Made by a program: the position numbers and the translations under genes. The notes under the pieces were generated by a model, which did no database searches, was not told where the DNA came from, and saw only the letters and a list, made by a program, of their open reading frames with translations. 64,000 nt of DNA from Procambarus clarkii (lineage: Eukaryota > Arthropoda > Malacostraca > Decapoda > Cambaridae), in contig NC_091188.1 in the NCBI RefSeq assembly GCF_040958095.1, forward strand, positions 3,139,181 through 3,203,180, written 5' to 3'. Of this stretch, positions 54,101 to 64,000 are shown one piece after another (positions within the stretch are counted from its first letter, which is position 1; the number at the start of each line of letters is the position of its first letter).

Positions 54101-56221
54101 TGAGTAATGTCCACTGCTCTCTCATAGCATCTATTCATCTTAACCCCTCAAGTAATTGGAGCCATGTAAGGGTTAAATAAGAGTATCACATTGCTGTTAC
54201 TTTTGTCAACATTATGTAATTATTACAGTGCATATATAATGTAGGCATGTGTATCATTGTAATTCCTGCAAATAAAAGTGGTCACCAGAAATATAACTTA
54301 AATGTGCTTTCTTTCTGATCAACTTAAAATTCATTCAAAATTTTGCTCACTTTATTAAACATTACCTTAATATTAATTATACTTGAGTGATATAGCTTTG
54401 TCTATAATTGTTGTACAACATGTTTAGTGTTAAGACTTACCTGACGTACCGAGGTGTTGCATACAAGTATGCTCTTCCATCTACTTGCACATCAATGTTA
54501 TAATATCTCAATTGTAGCCTATGTTTTAAGAAAATGACAAAGATAATAACAATGTTTATGTTTAATGGATATATATAGTATATAATATTGCAGTTTCAGT
54601 TGGGGCCATGATGATATTTCACAAGTTGGTCAGATGAACACAGAAAGTGAAGGTAGTGGAATGTGGTCCATGGTGGCATCTTCACCACCAGTTTCTCCAG
54701 TGGGCAGCAACCTTCCTTCTCCTGGTCACAGCCACTTAGATAAAAGTATTGCACAATCACCTTCTCAACTACCTGCGGTTCCAGATTTTTCTCACATTCT
54801 GCTTGAGGAAGAAACCCACTCGGATAATTTAATTAAAGAACGCTCCAAACCCTTGGCAATGATACAGGTATGAGAGTGTATGGAAGATAGCGTTCAATAT
54901 GTTGATATATTACTGTGCTAATTTATAATTTTAATTATCGTATACAGTTTGCTCACTGGTTAATGTTAAGCATAATTATTCAACCTGTCCTCTCACCTAA
55001 GAGGTTGCAGTTTTAACAGAATAGACCAACCAATTAGTACAAATTAAAGCACCATTATAGTGGCATTTTCTGAACACAGTCTTAATATATTAAGTGGGTT
55101 GCTTGGGTTTGTATATTTTTTATTATTCAGAACAGTTGCATTTTTAAAATTGTCAAATCTAGAGAATGGCCTGAATTATTAGGTATTTCTCAAAGGAGTA
55201 CCTTATACTTTTTTGCAGAATTAATTTTGCCTTAAATTTTTGGTGTTTGTGTGATATTTGGGGAACACCTTTATATACTGACTAGAAACTTGTAAGGCTT
55301 ATATTTAGTGATGCAAGAAAGATCCCTATTGTTATTAAGTCATATAGCACACTAGTGGTAGGTTTTAAAATCGTTTTAAACTCACTGGTTGGTGATTGAC
55401 CTTTAACAACACTGTTTTACAATGCTAGAGGAAAGTAGAAGCAGAAGAGAGTTTGATCACCACATGAAATCCTATGGAAAGTAAACATTAGCATCTTTTA
55501 ATTTAGAGAAATTAGAACAGGAATACATCTGTTAAAGCTGGAAACAAATTACAGGCAGTAAGAAATTTATGGAAGTACTTATACTATGTACTGATGGTCA
55601 ACAAGTGAAAGCCATCTTCATTTACAATTTCAAGACAAAATACAACACTGGACTCGAAAATCAAGATATTTAGAGAGAGTACTAAATATTATTAAGCTAG
55701 GTGGGGGGGAATGAAGACCAAGACTCGCACTCCAGAATCAATGATAGGCAAGCGGTAAATCACAACCCAACCATGCTGTCACCACACCCAACTATGCTGC
55801 CACCACATCCAACCATGCTGCCACCACACCCAACCATGCCGCCACCACACCCAACCATGCCATTTGTACTATTATTCCTTGTATTCATTATATTCCATGT
55901 ACTGTACTCATTACAGCACCTTGTAAATATTGAACTCCCTGTACTTTTCATACCACTTTTCATTTTGTGAGATATGACAACCTTCACAAACCTTTCTATT
56001 ATGAAAAATAATTGGTTTTGTAGTCAAGCTGTTTTTTTTATGTTGACTTGTAGGATACTAACACAATTATGGCTTAACTGAATAATTTTTATCATTTACA
56101 GTTGGAAGATCGTGCCATTGAAGAATTGTTGGCCTTCTATGGATCATCAGAATGTTTTGAAGAAAAAATTACTGTTACTCGTGTGAGAACAACTGTTGCC
56201 AATCCGACTTGGAGTAAATGA
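36128..56221 (+). CDS. IBTK: IBTK orthologue (inhibitor of Bruton tyrosine kinase), complete
   Basis: Sixteen exons chain in frame: 36128-36244, 36394-36477, 37823-37945, 39035-39184, 39334-39609, 40928-42447, 44010-44175, 46220-46536, 48575-48777, 49395-49694, 49837-50020, 51071-51169, 52360-52508, 53215-53377, 54594-54867, 56102-56221 (TGA). They total 4245 nt, 1414 residues; human IBTK is 1353. The start ATG has A at -3 and opens the conserved DCTFGCRSRQH..GSEAQ block. Ankyrin repeats lie at about 40-125 (TALHTAASCGK, TPLHRALFYGQ). RCC1 repeats follow from about 140 (VYVWGNNTNYNLG, VYTCGHGQGGRLG, VWSCGTNLYHQLG). BTB1 is near 563-650, BTB2 near 775-870, then a low-complexity Ser/Lys tail and a conserved end (KPLAMIQ..LEDRAIEELLAFYG). 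In mammals IBTK binds BTK and serves as a CUL3 substrate adaptor; a Btk29A/CUL3 role here is inferred. The acceptor of exon 13 (52360) has a weak pyrimidine tract but fits phase and homology. Confidence 0.94.
38365..38570 (-). mobile_element. LINE 3' end fragment (FADDAK family)
   Basis: GTAATTACCTAAGTGTAGTT followed by AGAATGAGACCCATACTCAT matches the 3' end at 7996-8070 in the same orientation. Confidence 0.65.
40107..40153. repeat. Perfect 21-bp stem hairpin in IBTK intron 5
   Basis: Bases 40107-40127 (CTTCCATGGGCTTAGTAACG..) are the exact reverse complement of 40133-40153, with a 5-nt loop GGCCT. Confidence 0.85.
40928..42447 (+). other. IBTK: Large IBTK exon: RCC1 repeats plus BTB1
   Basis: This 1520-nt exon encodes residues 251-756. 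It opens with an RCC1 blade (VWSCGTNLYHQLGL), contains AVSDGATVLSTSNGDVYVL and the FDPK-type spacer region, then the first BTB domain (IHDVVICCGAQKFFAHSYIL .. FQEVLVYIYTGSC). It ends in a Lys-rich linker followed by the AVAKKLEV block. Its size next to the 80-320 nt neighbours suggests either loss of ancestral introns or partial retro-gene replacement. It ends in phase 2 (AA/G) and joins cleanly to 44010. Confidence 0.9.
42780..43165 (-). repeat. LINE 3' fragment followed by a GAGCC-repeat copy
   Basis: 42780-42985 in minus sense reads like the LINE C-terminal stretch found better preserved at 51515-51800. 42985-43165 carries CTACTGGGGACCACGAGCCA and the CTCTGAGAAGCACGAGG block of the dispersed repeat. 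Confidence 0.55.
44248..44414 (-). mobile_element. Palindromic retroposon copy 5
   Basis: Two facing family blocks are separated by a very short loop (CAAGTTATGG), so this is an almost perfect hairpin of about 75-bp arms. The right end carries CACGTTATTGTGACTTATCG and GCCTGC. Possible flanking duplication TAGCTTGTTGA / TAGCTGATTGA has two differences. Confidence 0.75.
44900..46020 (+). other. IBTK intron 7 with an unclassified possible retroelement relic
   Basis: Between exons 7 and 8 there is sequence with longer open stretches than typical intron here (45160-45501, 113 codons from MGDVTRTYGFYN). It shows no domain I recognise and no splice phase fitting IBTK. It may be a decayed transposable element. 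Confidence 0.3.
47620..48070 (+). mobile_element. LINE relic (pre-RT region)
   Basis: The frame from 47736 gives INRQIEEIEQKLKRSYQAEE and KPCMRSEEIQNSF, the coiled basic region preceding LINE reverse transcriptases. It is followed by VEDLDSFFLNDNFN. A poly-A run lies at 47741-47757. Confidence 0.5.
48115..48260 (-). mobile_element. LINE 3' fragment (FADDAK family)
   Basis: TTTTGACCTCCACCAACCTG .. TTCTAATGTTTTTTGGCAGC parallels 8119-8210 in the same orientation. Confidence 0.55.
49395..49694 (+). other. IBTK: IBTK exon with two in-phase donor sites
   Basis: The exon reads open through two GT donors, at 49608 (after ..CCAGATG) and at 49695 (after ..TCTCAAG). Both leave one base of a codon, so either joins in frame to the exon at 49837. 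Use of the upstream donor would drop 87 nt, 29 residues, from the Ser/acidic linker. The first donor (GTAAGC) is closer to consensus than the second (GTTAGT). Confidence 0.6.
51515..51800 (-). mobile_element. LINE C-terminal fragment in IBTK intron 12
   Basis: Minus-strand translation shows the VINPWNHLSTKAV / KTVLSFKICLEK / SCRLPVLFEAIRV order that ends many arthropod LINE ORFs. Confidence 0.6.
53729..53906 (-). mobile_element. Palindromic retroposon copy 6 (old)
   Basis: A diverged copy with facing GTTTTGGTCTGTCCTGGACC and TTCAGGACAGACTGAAATG blocks and a right end ACATTATTAAGACTCGTCGT. Probable target duplication AATGAGATACG (53718-53728) / ATTGAGATATG (53907-53917) has two differences. 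Confidence 0.65.
55770..55862 (+). repeat. 21-bp minisatellite in the last IBTK intron
   Basis: About 4.5 units of CCAACCATGCTGCCACCACA(C). The 21-bp length keeps an open frame (HPTMLPP units), which is an artefact. Confidence 0.85.
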
Positions 56222-56814
56222 TTTTAATATGTATTTAAGACCCATGAGCTAAATACAATGACAGATAATAGTAAAATATTAAAAAAAAAATTGTATTCCT
56301 AGTTGTGATACCATGTTATAGTATTTTTGTGCATATACTTTTGAAAATTATTATTAATTTTGGAGTAAGACAGTTTGCTGTATGTTTTTAGACTACTTGA
56401 CCCTAGTCAATAATTAAAGACTGTTTGTTAATAATTGTTATCGATATTCTGACACTTAAGCCCTTATCCAAAGCAAACTCATGTTCATTCATCAGTTCAA
56501 ACTTTCATTTTTTTTTTATTTTTTTTTACAGTTGTAGTCATCTGATCACATTACATCTAATCTCCATCGGATATGACCTTAATACTCTACTTCTCACTTT
56601 GAAATGTTTAAGGTTGCTGTAATATAGTGTACTACTATTACTGTACCTTAATGTTCACAACTTTACAGTATTTGATGCATGTAAAATTACTTTCCTTTTG
56701 CATTTAACACAAACCTATATTATTGTAGATGTCTGCATAAAATTAAGCCTTTATTAAGCATGTATTGTACTTTACATGCTCCAGTACTTATTTTTTTATT
56801 TTTTTTCATTCTTA
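56222..56814. other. IBTK 3' UTR and downstream, no further gene
   Basis: AT-rich sequence with ATTAAA-like hexamers (56279, 56415) that could serve as poly(A) signals. No canonical AATAAA lies close after the stop. Nothing else recognised. Confidence 0.4.
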
Positions 56815-57245
56815 TATCGGACATAGACAAGGACACAAACTATAGTATCATATCATGTGCAGATGACATTAGGATTTTTACGAGTAGACAACATAGAGGA
56901 CACGGCAAACCTCCAAACTGATGTAAATCAGGTCTTTCAATGTGCTGCAGAAAATAATTTATTTTTACTGAAGAAAATTTCCAGCACCTGTGCTATGGAA
57001 AAAATAAAATATAAAAACGGAAACTACATACAAAATGCAGTCAAATCATACCATAGAACATAAAAGCAAGGTAAAGGATTTGGGTGTAATAATGGCAGAA
57101 GACCTTACCTGTAAAAAAACAGTAGTAGCTGGCACAACTGCAAGAAAAATGATAGGTTGAATAACAAGAACCTTTCAAATAAGAGATGCCATACCAGTGA
57201 TGATAATATTAAAGATACCAGTGCTTTCTAGAGTGGATACTGTTG
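56815..57245 (+). mobile_element. Second-family LINE reverse transcriptase relic
   Basis: Broken frames read CADDIRIFTRVDNIEDT..LQTDVNQVFQ and, after a shift, VKDLGVIMAEDLT: the catalytic ADD block and downstream thumb of a LINE distinct from the FADDAK family. Confidence 0.65.
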
Positions 57246-57249
57246 CACA

Positions 57250-57560
57250 CTAACAGCCCCTTTCAAAGCTGAAGAAATTGCTGCCACCACACCCAATCAT
57301 TTCTTTACTCTCTTTCTGGAGAGAGAGAGTAAAGAGATCCTTCACTGCTAGAATCCACTCAATAAACCATCTAAATTCCTGGGACTGACTCAAAAGCCTA
57401 AATCTGTATTCTCTAATGTGCAGGCTGATGAGATACATAATAATTTGCACATGGAAGATATTAGAGAGGCTGGTCCCAATTCTGTACAACTCGGGAGCTG
57501 CCTAGTATGGGCCAATAGGCCTTCTGCAGTTACCTTTGTTCTTATGTTCTTAAATAACAT
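57250..57560 (+). mobile_element. LINE 3' end with CTGCAG..GCCTATTGGCC-type tail
   Basis: Ends in GGCCAATAGGCCTTCTGCAG TTACC TTTGTTCTTATGTTCTT. The same tail in reverse lies at 5505-5585. Confidence 0.55.
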
Positions 57561-58693
57561 CACACGAGACCAGAAAACATGGCAGGATGTACAGAATACT
57601 CTCGCTGAAAATCAGAGGTGCAATAGGTACTCTGGAGAGAAATCTGTGATACCTTGACACTTGTATGCCAATGGCCAGCAATACCCTATCCCTATACTGA
57701 GGTCGCTTTTTGGGACGTCGCTAAACAACAACTGGTCTGTAGAATGTATTTGTTTGTTATATAATAAGTTAGGTTAGAATGGTTTGATAGGGTTTATGAA
57801 ATGAATAACAGAAAATATGAGCAATGCGCGAAAATACGAGCCAATGTAGCTGAATATCGACTCTGATGAAGCACAGAGTACAGTTGAGGTATTAAGCCTG
57901 ATTTAAGAGTTTGCACTAATGTGTGAACCTCCTAGGATCCGCATTTAGCACGTTGGCGCTTCGCACCGCATTAGGGATGATGATGTCAGAAAAGAAGGTA
58001 ACTGCAGAAGACCTTATGTCAAAACATGAGTTGCTTGCTTTCACTCAATGTAGTCCATACATATATACACTGAATGAGTGTTTTGATTTGTTATATTCTA
58101 CAGCAAGGTGTGGGGAGGCATGTTTTGAGCGAATGTGAGATGTGCATATATATTTATGCACGCGCATATATATTTATGCGGTTATGCAGCAATATTGGAT
58201 TACTACTGAAATCGCATTGAAGTCACCACGCCTGGCAGGGGACTGTTTTCATGCAAATGGTCGATAGTGGGTTTTCATTTTTATTTGCCCTATGCTACAT
58301 AAGTATTCTCTGAAGAAAGATTGACAAAGCTTAAATTACATTCATCAGAAAGGCGAAGAAGACATAGGGGCGACATGATAGAGGTGTGGCTGAATGGATT
58401 CATGAACTATAAGGCAATCACTAGCAGAGGTAACTAAAAACTGGTAGGCCAAGTCAGGACCTTTTAATCTCCTTGAACGTACCTGTGCAGAAACGCTGAG
58501 CGGTTAGCTGGTGACGTCATTGACCATTAGCGATGTCTGTGCAAGGGTTACCAGGGTAACGAAAAACACACGACACAAGTCGTGTCCGCTGCAAAATGAC
58601 TTGACTACTTCACCGGGGTAACTAAAAAGACACGACTCATAACGTGTCCCTCGAAAAAAGCAAAATGGACACGTTATGAGTCATATCCCACTA

Positions 58694-59339
58694 CTACATC
58701 CTGATGATAAGATAGGATGCCCCCATCCTTAGATATCCAATATGTTTCTGATAGAGAAAGTTTCTCATTAGTACAGTATTCTATTAGTAGCGTTTCGGGC
58801 AAGTCCGTATTCCTAAGCTTCCTGGAATACGACCTCTACGAAGAATTGTTTTTACAACCAAGTACCCATTTTACTGTTGAGTTAAACAGGCTACAGTTAA
58901 GGATTTGCACCCAGTAAATCCCCGGCCAGGATACGAACCCAGGACAAAGTGCTCGCGGATCGCCAGGCAAGCGTCTTGCCACTACGCCACGGAGACTGTT
59001 TGATCCTCATTGATGAGGATCTTCAAAAATTACTTAACCCAGTAATTCTGCCAGAGTTGCAAGAGGCTAATCTCGTGCTAAAATAAATATCAAAGCCTAA
59101 TCAACTCTGGCAAGATATTTATGTTGAGGAAAAAAATAAAATGTCAGGTGCAGAAGTATCTTTGTTATACATGTTAATTACATTGATTTAGGTATTTGAA
59201 AAATTCCCGTACAGTGAAAAACTGAAAAAGAAAATGACCTCCAACTAATAGAATACTGTACTAATGAGAAACTTTCTCTCATTATCAGAAACACTGGATA
59301 TCTAAGGATGAGGGGGCATCCTACCTTATCAGGATGTAG
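58694..59339. mobile_element. Long terminal inverted repeat element with SINE insertion
   Basis: Arms 58694-58787 and 59245-59339 are near-perfect reverse complements, starting CTACATCCTGAT and containing GAGAAAGTTTCTCATTAGTA. The 646-bp body holds no transposase. A tRNA-headed SINE on the minus strand (58895-59000) lies inside. Confidence 0.75.
58895..59000 (-). repeat. tRNA-derived SINE head inside the inverted-repeat element
   Basis: Minus strand: GTGGCGTAGTGGCAAGACGC (A-box side) and GGGTTCGTATCCTGGCCGGG (B-box side), then ACTGGGTGCAAATCC. Same head family as 11948-12215. Confidence 0.75.
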
Positions 59340-59534
59340 AAATGCGAGGATATAGCCCCACTGAGGGGAGTGGTGCAAGAACCATCAAAGTATGGAATTG
59401 CTTATGGTGCTATATTAACTGTTTCTGTACGGTTGTCTCGCTTACAAGATTCTGTTTCAGTTCGTGTTTCCAATAATTTCCATGTTTCTCCTCGTGGAGG
59501 CCCCCCCCCTCCTTCCTAAGTTTTGTAACAGTGT

Positions 59535-59996
59535 AACCCGTTCTCGCACTTTCTTACAGTCAATATTGACTTATTAAATACGTGCATATGTGACATGCTA
59601 ATTTATTGTGAATATTTTAGTTTACCTTGAAAAGCTTCATAGAAAACACCGACCTTACCTAACCTTCTTAGTATGTTAAGATAAGCATCTTATTGCTTCG
59701 TAATTACAATTATTACTTAACCTATACCTATAATAGGTATAAGTAATAATTGTAATTTTATTACATTTATTACTTAATTATTAATTACAATTATTACTTA
59801 ACCAATAGCTATAAGTAATAATTGTAATTACGAAGCAATAAGATGCTTATCTTAACATACTAAGAAGGTTAGGTAAGGTCGCTGTTTTCTATGAAGCTTT
59901 TCAAGGTAAACTAAAATATTCACAATAAATTAGTATGTCACATATGCACGTATTTAATAAGTCAATATTGACTATACGAAAGTGCGAGAACGGGTT
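59535..59996. mobile_element. Foldback element with about 185-bp arms
   Basis: The left arm starts AACCCGTTCTCGCACTTTC and the right arm ends GAAAGTGCGAGAACGGGTT. The arms, including TAAGATAAGCATCTTATTGC, differ at only a handful of sites. The centre is AT-rich. Possible 8-bp target duplication AACAGTGT / AACAGTTT, offset by one base. Confidence 0.78.
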
Positions 59997-60019
59997 GAAC
60001 AGTTTGACCCACGTGACTA

Positions 60020-60980
60020 AAGCTTTTACCCCTCCTACAGTTTTGAAACGCCTTTTCCTTGAACACTTTTTTTTCATACTCTCCATTTCCATCTTCACCG
60101 ATGGGTATAAGTCTGCAGATGGGGTAGGCTACTCTGTTGTTTTTCCTGACCACACCTTTATAAGTCACCTACCTCCATAGACTAGCATCTTCACGGCAGA
60201 ACTTTATGCTATTTTGTATGCTCTTCGTCACCTTCATTCTCGCTGTCAACCTTTGTTGTACTTGACTCTCGTAGTGCCCTCATGGCTCTGGAGTCCTTTA
60301 ATCCAGTCCATCCCGTAGTAGTCGAAATTCAACATTGGCTGTTTCTTATCTCCAGTAGATTTAAGACATAGGAGTTTTGCTGGGTTCCCAGCCATATTGG
60401 CTTAAATGAACGTGCGAACGCTGCCGCTAAGAAGGCTATCCGCACTTGTCTTATCTCCCAGAAAGGTATCCATCCCCTGTTCCGACTTCAACCCAGTTAT
60501 TCATTCCTCAGTCCTTGCCCGTTGGCAGGGTCATTGGTCTTCTGTTACTGGTAACTAATTGCGTGCTCTTCAGGGTAGTGTGTACCCCATGGCCTTCCTC
60601 CTACCACCGTAACCGGCAATGAGAAACGGCTCTAGCGAGGTTACTTATTGGCTATACACGCTTAACTCACAGGCGCTTAATGGAGCGCCGCCCCTGCTCC
60701 TTATTGTCCAAACTGCATTGTCCATCTTACAGTCGTGCATATCCTTGTTGAATGTCCGGACTTCCAGGACGTGTGTGTCTTGCTTCCCGAAAGTCCCTCG
60801 CGGTCACTTGTCCCTCGATAGATTTCTTGGTGATTCGGATACCTTCGATATCATTAGCCTTGTGCTCTCATCATCTCGTATTGGCATCCTTAGTGAAATT
60901 TAGCGCCCTATGAATATCTCGCACATTTGATGGTGCTACATAGCCTTCCCGGCTTGGTGCCTTCTTTTGATAATTACTTA
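60020..60980 (+). mobile_element. LINE 3' part with RNase H domain (pseudogene)
   Basis: Frames in order give IFTDGYKSADGVGYSVVFP and FTAELYAILYALRHLHS (RNase H, with DG and E residues), a shifted SRSALMALESFNP, WVPSHIGLNERANAAAKKA-type wording, and HILVECPDFQD (CCHC-like end). Several stops and shifts. An I/jockey-like LINE with RNase H; the 3' tail ends GATAATTACTTA at 60980. Confidence 0.75.
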
Positions 60981-62064
60981 TGGTGCTGTAGAACCATCAG
61001 ATTGGAATCGCTTATGGTGCTAGCCATCAATGGAAACGCTTATTGTGCTAGAACCATCAGTGGAATCGCTTATGGTACTAGAACCATAAATGGAATCGCT
61101 TATGGTGCTAGAACCATCAAACTGGAATTGCTTATGGTGCTAGAACCATCAGACTGGAATCGCTTATGGTGCTAGAACCATCAGACTATGGAATGTATTA
61201 TGGTGCTAGAACCACCAATGGAATCGCTTATGGTGCTTTCAGTTACCAAAGGTCTAATATACATCGAGGGAAAAAAAAAGAATTAACACGATAACAGCCA
61301 GCCCAGAAGAAAAATCGCCGCTTCGGCGAAATCGTCATTTTTCGCAAAAGTCAAAATCAAAACCAGCCATAGATTGGTTTTGAAAATATTACCATTGGAT
61401 TTACCGCACACTTTTACATTTCTTTCTAATTAGTCTTTCTTTGCTAATTATCAACATTAAGGCCTTTACACACATATTTACTGAGATACAGTCAAATCAA
61501 ATGCCAAACATATCATCATGTTTTCTCAACATATTATGTTGCTAGAACCATCAGACTATGTAATGGTTTATAGGGCTATAGAACCATCAGACTGGAATCG
61601 CTTATGGTGCTAGAACCATAAATGAAATAATCGCTTATTGTGATAGAACCATCAGACTGGGAATCGCTTATGGTGCTAGAATCATCACTGGAATCGCTTA
61701 TGGTGCTGGAACCATCAGACTAGAATCGCTTATGGTGCTAGAACCATCAGACAATGGAATCGGTGATGGTGCTAGAACCATCAGACTGGAATCGCTTATC
61801 GTTCTAGAACCATCAAACTGGAATTGCTTATGGGGCTAGAACCATCAAACTGGAATCGCTTATGGTGCTAGAACCATCAGACTATGAAATGTATTATGGT
61901 GCTAGAACCATCAGTGGAATCGCTTATGGTGCTAAAACCATCAGACTATGAAATGTATTATGGTGCTAGAACCATCAGTGGAATCGCTTATGGTGCTAGA
62001 ACCATCAGACTATGGAATGTATTATGGTGCTAGAACCACCAATGGAATCGCTTATGGTGCTTTC
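60981..62064 (+). repeat. 28/32-bp satellite array
   Basis: Units of GGAATCGCTTATGGTGCTAG AACCATCAGACT (32 bp) alternate with a 28-bp form lacking GACT. Two sub-arrays are separated by a non-repetitive block (61241-61537). Confidence 0.92.
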
Positions 62065-62361
62065 AGTTACCAAAGGTCTAATATACATCGAGGGGAAAAA
62101 AAAGAATTAACACGATAACAGCCAGCCCAGAAGAAAAATCGCCGCCTCGGCGAAATCGTCATTTTTCGCAAAAGTCAAAATCAAAACCAGCCATAGATTG
62201 GTTTTGAAAATGTTACCATTGGATTTACCGCACACTTTTACATTTCTTTCTATTAAGTCTTTCTTTGCTAATTTTCAATATTAAGGCCTTTACACACATA
62301 TTTACTGAGATACAGTCAAATCAAATGCCAAACATATCATCATGTTTTCTCAACATATTAT
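61241..62361 (+). repeat. 824-bp tandem duplication of satellite plus spacer
   Basis: The spacer 61241-61537 recurs at 62065-62361 at a constant 824-bp offset with very few differences (both start AGTTACCAAAGGTCTAATAT). The satellite is the other part of the unit. Confidence 0.9.
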
Positions 62362-62825
62362 TAGGAAAAATGAGTTGATGAGCAAGTAATAATAATTATA
62401 ATGAGCTTAATAATATATGGATATTAAAAACTTACGTAGTTCTTTTTTCGTCATTTATGTAAATACTTTTGTTATTTCTTCAAGCTGTTGGAAGGTCCTT
62501 GCCTATCAGAGCCTCCAATCACTGTGTACATAACTCCTCTGTATGCAATGTCATCAGGATGTTGGATATCCACTGCAGAGAATCCTGCCTGAATCAGGAT
62601 ATTGAGTGTCTAAATCTGTTTAGATATTCGTATATTTTATATGGTGTTCAGTTATTCAAATTAAATAATATAATAACAATAATTTTTTTTACAATCCATT
62701 TGCATTCACAGTCTAATTAATTATGGAAGCAATGGCGTCGAACCAGGGAGACTGTCTAGCTTCCTCCTCTATTCCACCCTTCTTCTTCTCCTCTTTGTGT
62801 TTGGTTAATCACATTCAAAGTCACA

Positions 62826-62895
62826 CCATTGACTCATGACGTATAACACTCACCATTGACTCGTGACGTAACACACAACATTAACTCATGACGTA
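62826..62895 (+). repeat. Three short repeats with TGACTCATGACGTA motif
   Basis: CATTGACTCATGACGTATAA, CATTGACTCGTGACGTAACA, CATTAACTCATGACGTAACA in tandem, about 27 bp apart. Each joins an AP-1-like TGACTCA to a CRE-like TGACGTA. Confidence 0.7.
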
Positions 62896-63159
62896 ACACA
62901 CACTAGACTCATTCTTTACCCATGCAAATATGACACGACCAAAATCAGTTGCATATGTTGCTTGCGTTTTCATGTGTATAGTTTTGTTAAGAAAAGACAA
63001 CTCTTGGTTTAATATGAGTTTATTCTGATCACTTGCCGGACAGAGAAATACAGATCACAGAGATTTTTACTCGAGAGAACTGGACACATCTCGGCATTAG
63101 GAACCGCACATCCTCACATTCCAAACGCAATACTGACATTTACCCACACATCAACATTC

Positions 63160-63315
63160 ACTTGCTCACGTCCCAGGCCACACCCCTCACGTCCCAGGCC
63201 ACACCCCTTGTGTCTCAGGCCACATCCCTCATGTCTCAGGCCACATCCCTCATGTCTCAGGCCACATCCCTCATGTCTCAGGACATACCCTTATACCTCA
63301 GGCCACACCGTCATA
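63160..63315 (+). repeat. 21-bp minisatellite
   Basis: About seven units of TCTCAGGCCACATCCCTCAT(G). The length keeps a frame open (SQATSLM units); not taken as coding. Confidence 0.88.
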
Positions 63316-63429
63316 TGCCACCCAAAAATGTGATAATTCCACAAGAAATGCTATCCTCTACAAATGTCTTGGCTTCTATTAAATTTTCCTTGTTTGTTTT
63401 CTACAAACAGATATTCCTGTTTTGAGTAT

Positions 63430-64000
63430 CTCGGTAAGACGTGAAGTCCTGCGGGACCTGTTGATTTAATGGACAACTTTCCTTTATTATGCATCAGAGA
63501 TCTATTACCATCAAGGCGAGTGCCGAGTGCCAGTTTCTCTCACACTTCACATAACCTCCACGATAATACATAAACAAAAAAAATCATGGAAATTTGTTTA
63601 ACTAAATGGAATGACCATGGCATATGTAAGTAGCAGCCACGAATTACCTTAACAAGATGTAACATTGAAAAAAAGGCATTTTAACACTATTGCAAAATTT
63701 ACGAAGACAATTACAACAGATCTTGCAAGATTTTGAACCCTTCCGTTGTTTCTGTGACGCAGACGGAAGCATCATCACTGCCAACGTGGGATAATATTAC
63801 CCAACCTGAATACGGCATCCACCAAGGTCAAACACACACACATTGTATTGTCAGTTTCTTATTAATTATTATTGGTGTCTTGTAAAAATGACATCCAATA
63901 CTATCATTCAAATATGAGATGATGAAATGACCCATATGTGAGTGTGTATATTTATACTCTAAAAATACCTGCATCGTAAATGTGGGTGTTATGTAAATAT
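63430..64000. other. No recognised feature
   Basis: AT-rich sequence at the right edge. No ORF, RNA gene or repeat that I can place. Confidence 0.4.

Noticed and set aside
63033-63425. 130-codon frame with SQATSLM repeats
   Set aside because: Product of a 21-bp minisatellite; nothing conserved on either side.

Overview
This is a eukaryotic window, most likely from a decapod crustacean (crayfish, lobster or shrimp). It is AT-rich, has small phase-consistent exons in long introns with GT-AG borders, and is packed with non-LTR retroelement pieces, tRNA-derived SINEs, palindromic elements and minisatellites of types I associate with decapods. The lineage call rests on memory of repeats and protein similarity, not on a search.

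Three protein-coding genes can be rebuilt by chaining exons whose splice phases agree. (1) Plus strand, 2680-29129: the 3' half (14 exons, 703 residues) of an ABCC5/MRP5-type ABC exporter. It runs from the last strands of NBD1 through TMD2 to a complete NBD2 and stop codon; the 5' half lies to the left of the window. (2) Minus strand, 13619-9007, nested in the 10.2 kb intron between ABC exons 3 and 4: a complete 4-exon gene for a 457-residue type I membrane protein. It has a signal peptide, an asparagine-ladder ectodomain that looks like a parallel beta-helix, and one C-terminal membrane segment. I do not recognise its family. (3) Plus strand, 36128-56221: a complete 16-exon IBTK orthologue (1414 residues) with ankyrin repeats, RCC1 repeats, two BTB domains and a conserved C-terminal tail.

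Layout: 1-2680 is ABC intron with nested palindromic insertions. 2.7-29.1 kb is the ABC gene with the nested gene, LINE relics, a TTAA-flanked piggyBac-type element (10623-11520) and several SINEs. 29.1-36.1 kb is intergenic: perfect hairpins, a pogo-like fragment, and a 19-bp minisatellite of about 47 units, each holding an E-box-like core, with an inverted diverged partner 0.8 kb away. 36.1-56.2 kb is IBTK. 56.2-64 kb shows no gene: LINE relics including an RNase H domain, two long inverted-repeat elements, a 28/32-bp satellite with an exact 824-bp duplication, and short minisatellites.

The most notable points are the nested beta-helix-like membrane gene; a family of palindromic retroposons with 11-13 bp target-site duplications in several copies; a SINE and an RNase H LINE sharing a 49-bp 3' tail (46/49 identical); SINEs with different tRNA heads sharing one central core; and the inverted E-box minisatellite between the two main genes.
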